Shown here one piece after another: positions 13,194-14,936 of a stretch of 14,936 nt of DNA (its first letter is position 1; the number at the start of each line of letters is the position of its first letter). This DNA comes from Rhodothermales bacterium. GTDB lineage: Bacteria; Bacteroidota; Rhodothermia; Rhodothermales; VXPQ01. The position numbers were made by a program, and so were the translations under genes. Location: NCBI GenBank assembly GCA_028283985.1, contig JANQSQ010000016.1, positions 1 to 14,936 on the forward strand, in the 5' to 3' direction. The notes beneath the pieces are model-generated. The model was not told the DNA's origin, did no database searches, and saw only the letters and a list, made by a program, of their open reading frames with translations.

Positions 13194-14907
13194 GATACTC
13201 CTGGTTCGGAACGTCATCCGGCGGATCCGCGCCCTGATCTGCTTCGACGGTTTCGGAACGGGATATTCCGATCCGGTCAAACTCGTAGGGCCCCCGGGTG
13301 ACAAACGGCGTCCGATGGAAATTATGAGGATCCGGGCGCGGTCCCGTATGAGTCCATTCCAGCGTAGCGCCCCCCCATGGATTCGCGCCGGCCTTCTTTC
13401 CCCGGAAAAGGGAAAACAGCAAATAGCCCAGCACCAGAAAAAGACCGAGCCCCATGATCCACGAACCTATCGTGGAAAGCTGATGCAGGGACGTGAACTC
13501 GGGCAGATAGTCGTTGTAGCGCCGGGGCATGCCCCGCGATCCCAGCACGAGCTGCGTGAAAAAGGCCAGGTTCAGCCCCACGAAGATCAGGAACACAGCG
13601 ATCTGCCCGCACACCTCGTTGTACATGCGTCCTGTGATTTTCGGCCACCAGTAATGCAATCCGCCGAGGAGTGCAATGACCGTACCGCCCATCATCACAT
13701 AATGAAAATGTCCTACGACGTAGTAGGTGTCGTGCAGGTGAATATCCACGGCCAGCACGCCCACCATGATGCCGGTCACGCCCCCGATCGTGAACAGCAC
13801 CAGAAACGAAAGCGCGTACAGCATCGGGGTCTTGAACGAGATGGACCCCTTGTACATGGTGGCGATCCAGTTGAATACCTTGATCCCTGACGGAATGCCG
13901 ATCAGGTACGTAATCAGCGAGAAAATGACTGAGGAGATCGCGGATTGCCCGGAGACGAACATATGATGCCCCCAGACCAGAAAGCCGAGCATCGCAATAG
14001 CCACGGAAGACAATGCAATGGCCATGTATCCGTAAATGCGTTGTCTCGAAAACGTCGCGATCAATTCGGAAACGATCCCGAAGCCCGGCAGAATCATGAT
14101 GTACACCGCCGGATGCGAGTAGAACCAGAAGAAATGCTGGAAAAGGATCGGGTCTCCGCCAAGAGCCGGGTCGAAAATGCCGATCTGGAGAAGGCGCTCC
14201 AGGAACAGCAACAATACGGTGATGCCGAGTACCGGGGTGGCGAGCACCTGCACGATGCTCGTCGAATAGATGCTCCAGACAAAAAGCGGAAGGCGGTTCC
14301 ACGTCATGCCCGGCGCGCGCATCTTGTGCACCGTCACGATGAAATTGATCCCCGTGAAAATCGAGGCGAACCCCGCAATGAACACAGCCATGGCCAGAAA
14401 CAGCACCGCGGGACCCGTGCGCGCCGAATAGGGCGTGTAGAAGGTCCATCCCGTATCCACGCTACCCACCACCATCGCCACGATGATGAGAATCACGCCC
14501 AGCAAAAACAGATAGTAACTGAACAGATTAAGCCGGGGAAACGCTACGTCTTTTGCGCCCAGATGAAGGGGCAACAGAAAATTACCCAGAAAACCGGGGA
14601 TGGCGGGGATGATGAACCCGAACACCATGACGATGCCATGGAGCGAGAACAACTGGTTGTAGCCCTGGGCGGACAGAAATGTCTCGCCGGGCAGCAGCAG
14701 TTCGGCGCGCACCAGCAATGCGAAGACGCCTCCCGCAAGAAAGGCGATCGCTACGGTAACGGCATAGAGAATACCGATGCGCTTGTGGTCCACGGAAAAC
14801 ATCCATGACCCGATGCTTTTCGCATGGGTAATGTAGTCGCCGTGCCCGGAATGCTCTTCGGCATCCCCGCTCTGCGCTGCTTCGCTCCGATCAATGTCTT
14901 CCGTCAT
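13183..14907 (-). CDS. ctaD: Cytochrome c oxidase subunit I, A2-type heme-copper oxygen reductase
   Basis: A 574-residue protein from the ATG at 14907, with twelve or more membrane helices. It reduces oxygen to water at the heme a3-CuB centre and pumps protons. Visible residues: heme a ligand H90 (SLHG); CuB ligands H265 with cross-linked Y269 (YSHPAVYI), H314 and H315 (WGHHMF); K343 of the K channel (PSGIKVF); H400 and H402 (VGHFH). At 263-267 it reads YSHPA, not the GHPE of A1 oxidases, so the D-channel Glu is absent and the Tyr-Ser pair of A2 oxidases replaces it. The D-channel entrance region, GAKDVAFPRLN (117-127), is kept. An in-frame GTG at 14934 would add nine residues and the frame is open to the edge, so the true start could lie further right. 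The charged N-terminal 30 residues and the C-terminal 60 residues look soluble. Subunit II is expected upstream, beyond the window. Confidence 0.95.
   Translation of the reverse strand: MTEDIDRSEAAQSGDAEEHSGHGDYITHAKSIGSWMFSVDHKRIGILYAVTVAIAFLAGGVFALLVRAELLLPGETFLSAQGYNQLFSLHGIVMVFGFIIPAIPGFLGNFLLPLHLGAKDVAFPRLNLFSYYLFLLGVILIIVAMVVGSVDTGWTFYTPYSARTGPAVLFLAMAVFIAGFASIFTGINFIVTVHKMRAPGMTWNRLPLFVWSIYSTSIVQVLATPVLGITVLLLFLERLLQIGIFDPALGGDPILFQHFFWFYSHPAVYIMILPGFGIVSELIATFSRQRIYGYMAIALSSVAIAMLGFLVWGHHMFVSGQSAISSVIFSLITYLIGIPSGIKVFNWIATMYKGSISFKTPMLYALSFLVLFTIGGVTGIMVGVLAVDIHLHDTYYVVGHFHYVMMGGTVIALLGGLHYWWPKITGRMYNEVCGQIAVFLIFVGLNLAFFTQLVLGSRGMPRRYNDYLPEFTSLHQLSTIGSWIMGLGLFLVLGYLLFSLFRGKKAGANPWGGATLEWTHTGPRPDPHNFHRTPFVTRGPYEFDRIGISRSETVEADQGADPPDDVPNQEYHGY
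13198..13202 (-). promoter_or_regulatory. Ribosome binding site of the subunit III gene
   Basis: The minus strand reads AGGAG, then four bases (TATC), then ATG at 13193. It lies within the last codons of the subunit I gene, and it fixes the start of subunit III against several upstream in-frame Met codons. It is one of the few clear Shine-Dalgarno sequences in the window. Confidence 0.75.
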
Positions 14908-14936
14908 AGATTCCGTCGATCCGTCTTCGTACACGG

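Noticed and set aside
13945..14808. Plus-strand open frame of 287 codons opposite oxidase subunit I
   Set aside because: Same antisense effect over a certain heme-copper oxidase gene.
1..14936. CRISPR array, tRNA, rRNA or transposase gene
   Set aside because: I saw no regularly spaced direct repeats, no cloverleaf or rRNA-like segment, and no transposase frame on either strand.

Overview
The window comes from a GC-rich bacterium, most likely Bacteroidota in the wide sense and near Rhodothermota. Two things point there. The plus-strand gene at 11167-12144 ends in a type IX secretion (T9SS) sorting domain. The aa3/caa3-type oxidase subunit I carries the YSHP signature of A2-type oxidases, the type known from Rhodothermus marinus. 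The lineage is an inference. Apart from the plus-strand gene, every gene I accept lies on the minus strand, so the window reads right to left.

Right part (12148-14936): the end of a heme-copper cytochrome c oxidase operon, subunits I, III and IV; subunit II is expected just beyond the right edge. A plus-strand gene for a secreted lamin-tail-domain protein (11167-12144) converges on it with 3 bases between the stops. A 110-base divergent region (11057-11166) then separates that gene from a second minus-strand operon.

Middle (4738-11056): a cytochrome bd-like subunit I protein without a visible CydB partner, a membrane-anchored diheme cytochrome c, a membrane-anchored monoheme cytochrome c, a diheme cytochrome c fused to an ethylbenzene-dehydrogenase-type heme-binding domain, and a radical SAM/SPASM protein of the NirJ/AhbD heme-synthesis type with an extra C-terminal PCP_red-like domain. 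The first three genes overlap by 4 bases and the next two follow within 13-26 bases.

A 258-base palindromic, MITE-like element (4483-4740) lies between the radical SAM gene and the left-hand genes. Its end supplies the stop codon of the radical SAM gene.

Left part (1-4444): an unrecognised 264-aa protein, a 2[4Fe-4S]-type ferredoxin with a displaced cysteine, a nucleotidyltransferase-like protein lacking an obvious active site, a small helical protein, a 644-aa fusion of two universal stress domains with a rubredoxin-like knuckle and three PCP_red-like domains, and the start of an Mrp/NBP35-type Fe-S carrier ATPase cut by the window edge.

Taken together, the genes describe a c-type electron-transfer module (periplasmic hemes, a bd-like membrane protein, a nearby oxygen reductase) next to Fe-S and heme assembly functions. 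The ethylbenzene-dehydrogenase-type gamma domain and the bd-like protein recall nitrite oxidisers and other users of periplasmic type II DMSO-reductase-family molybdoenzymes. No molybdoenzyme catalytic subunit is in the window, so the electron donor stays unknown.
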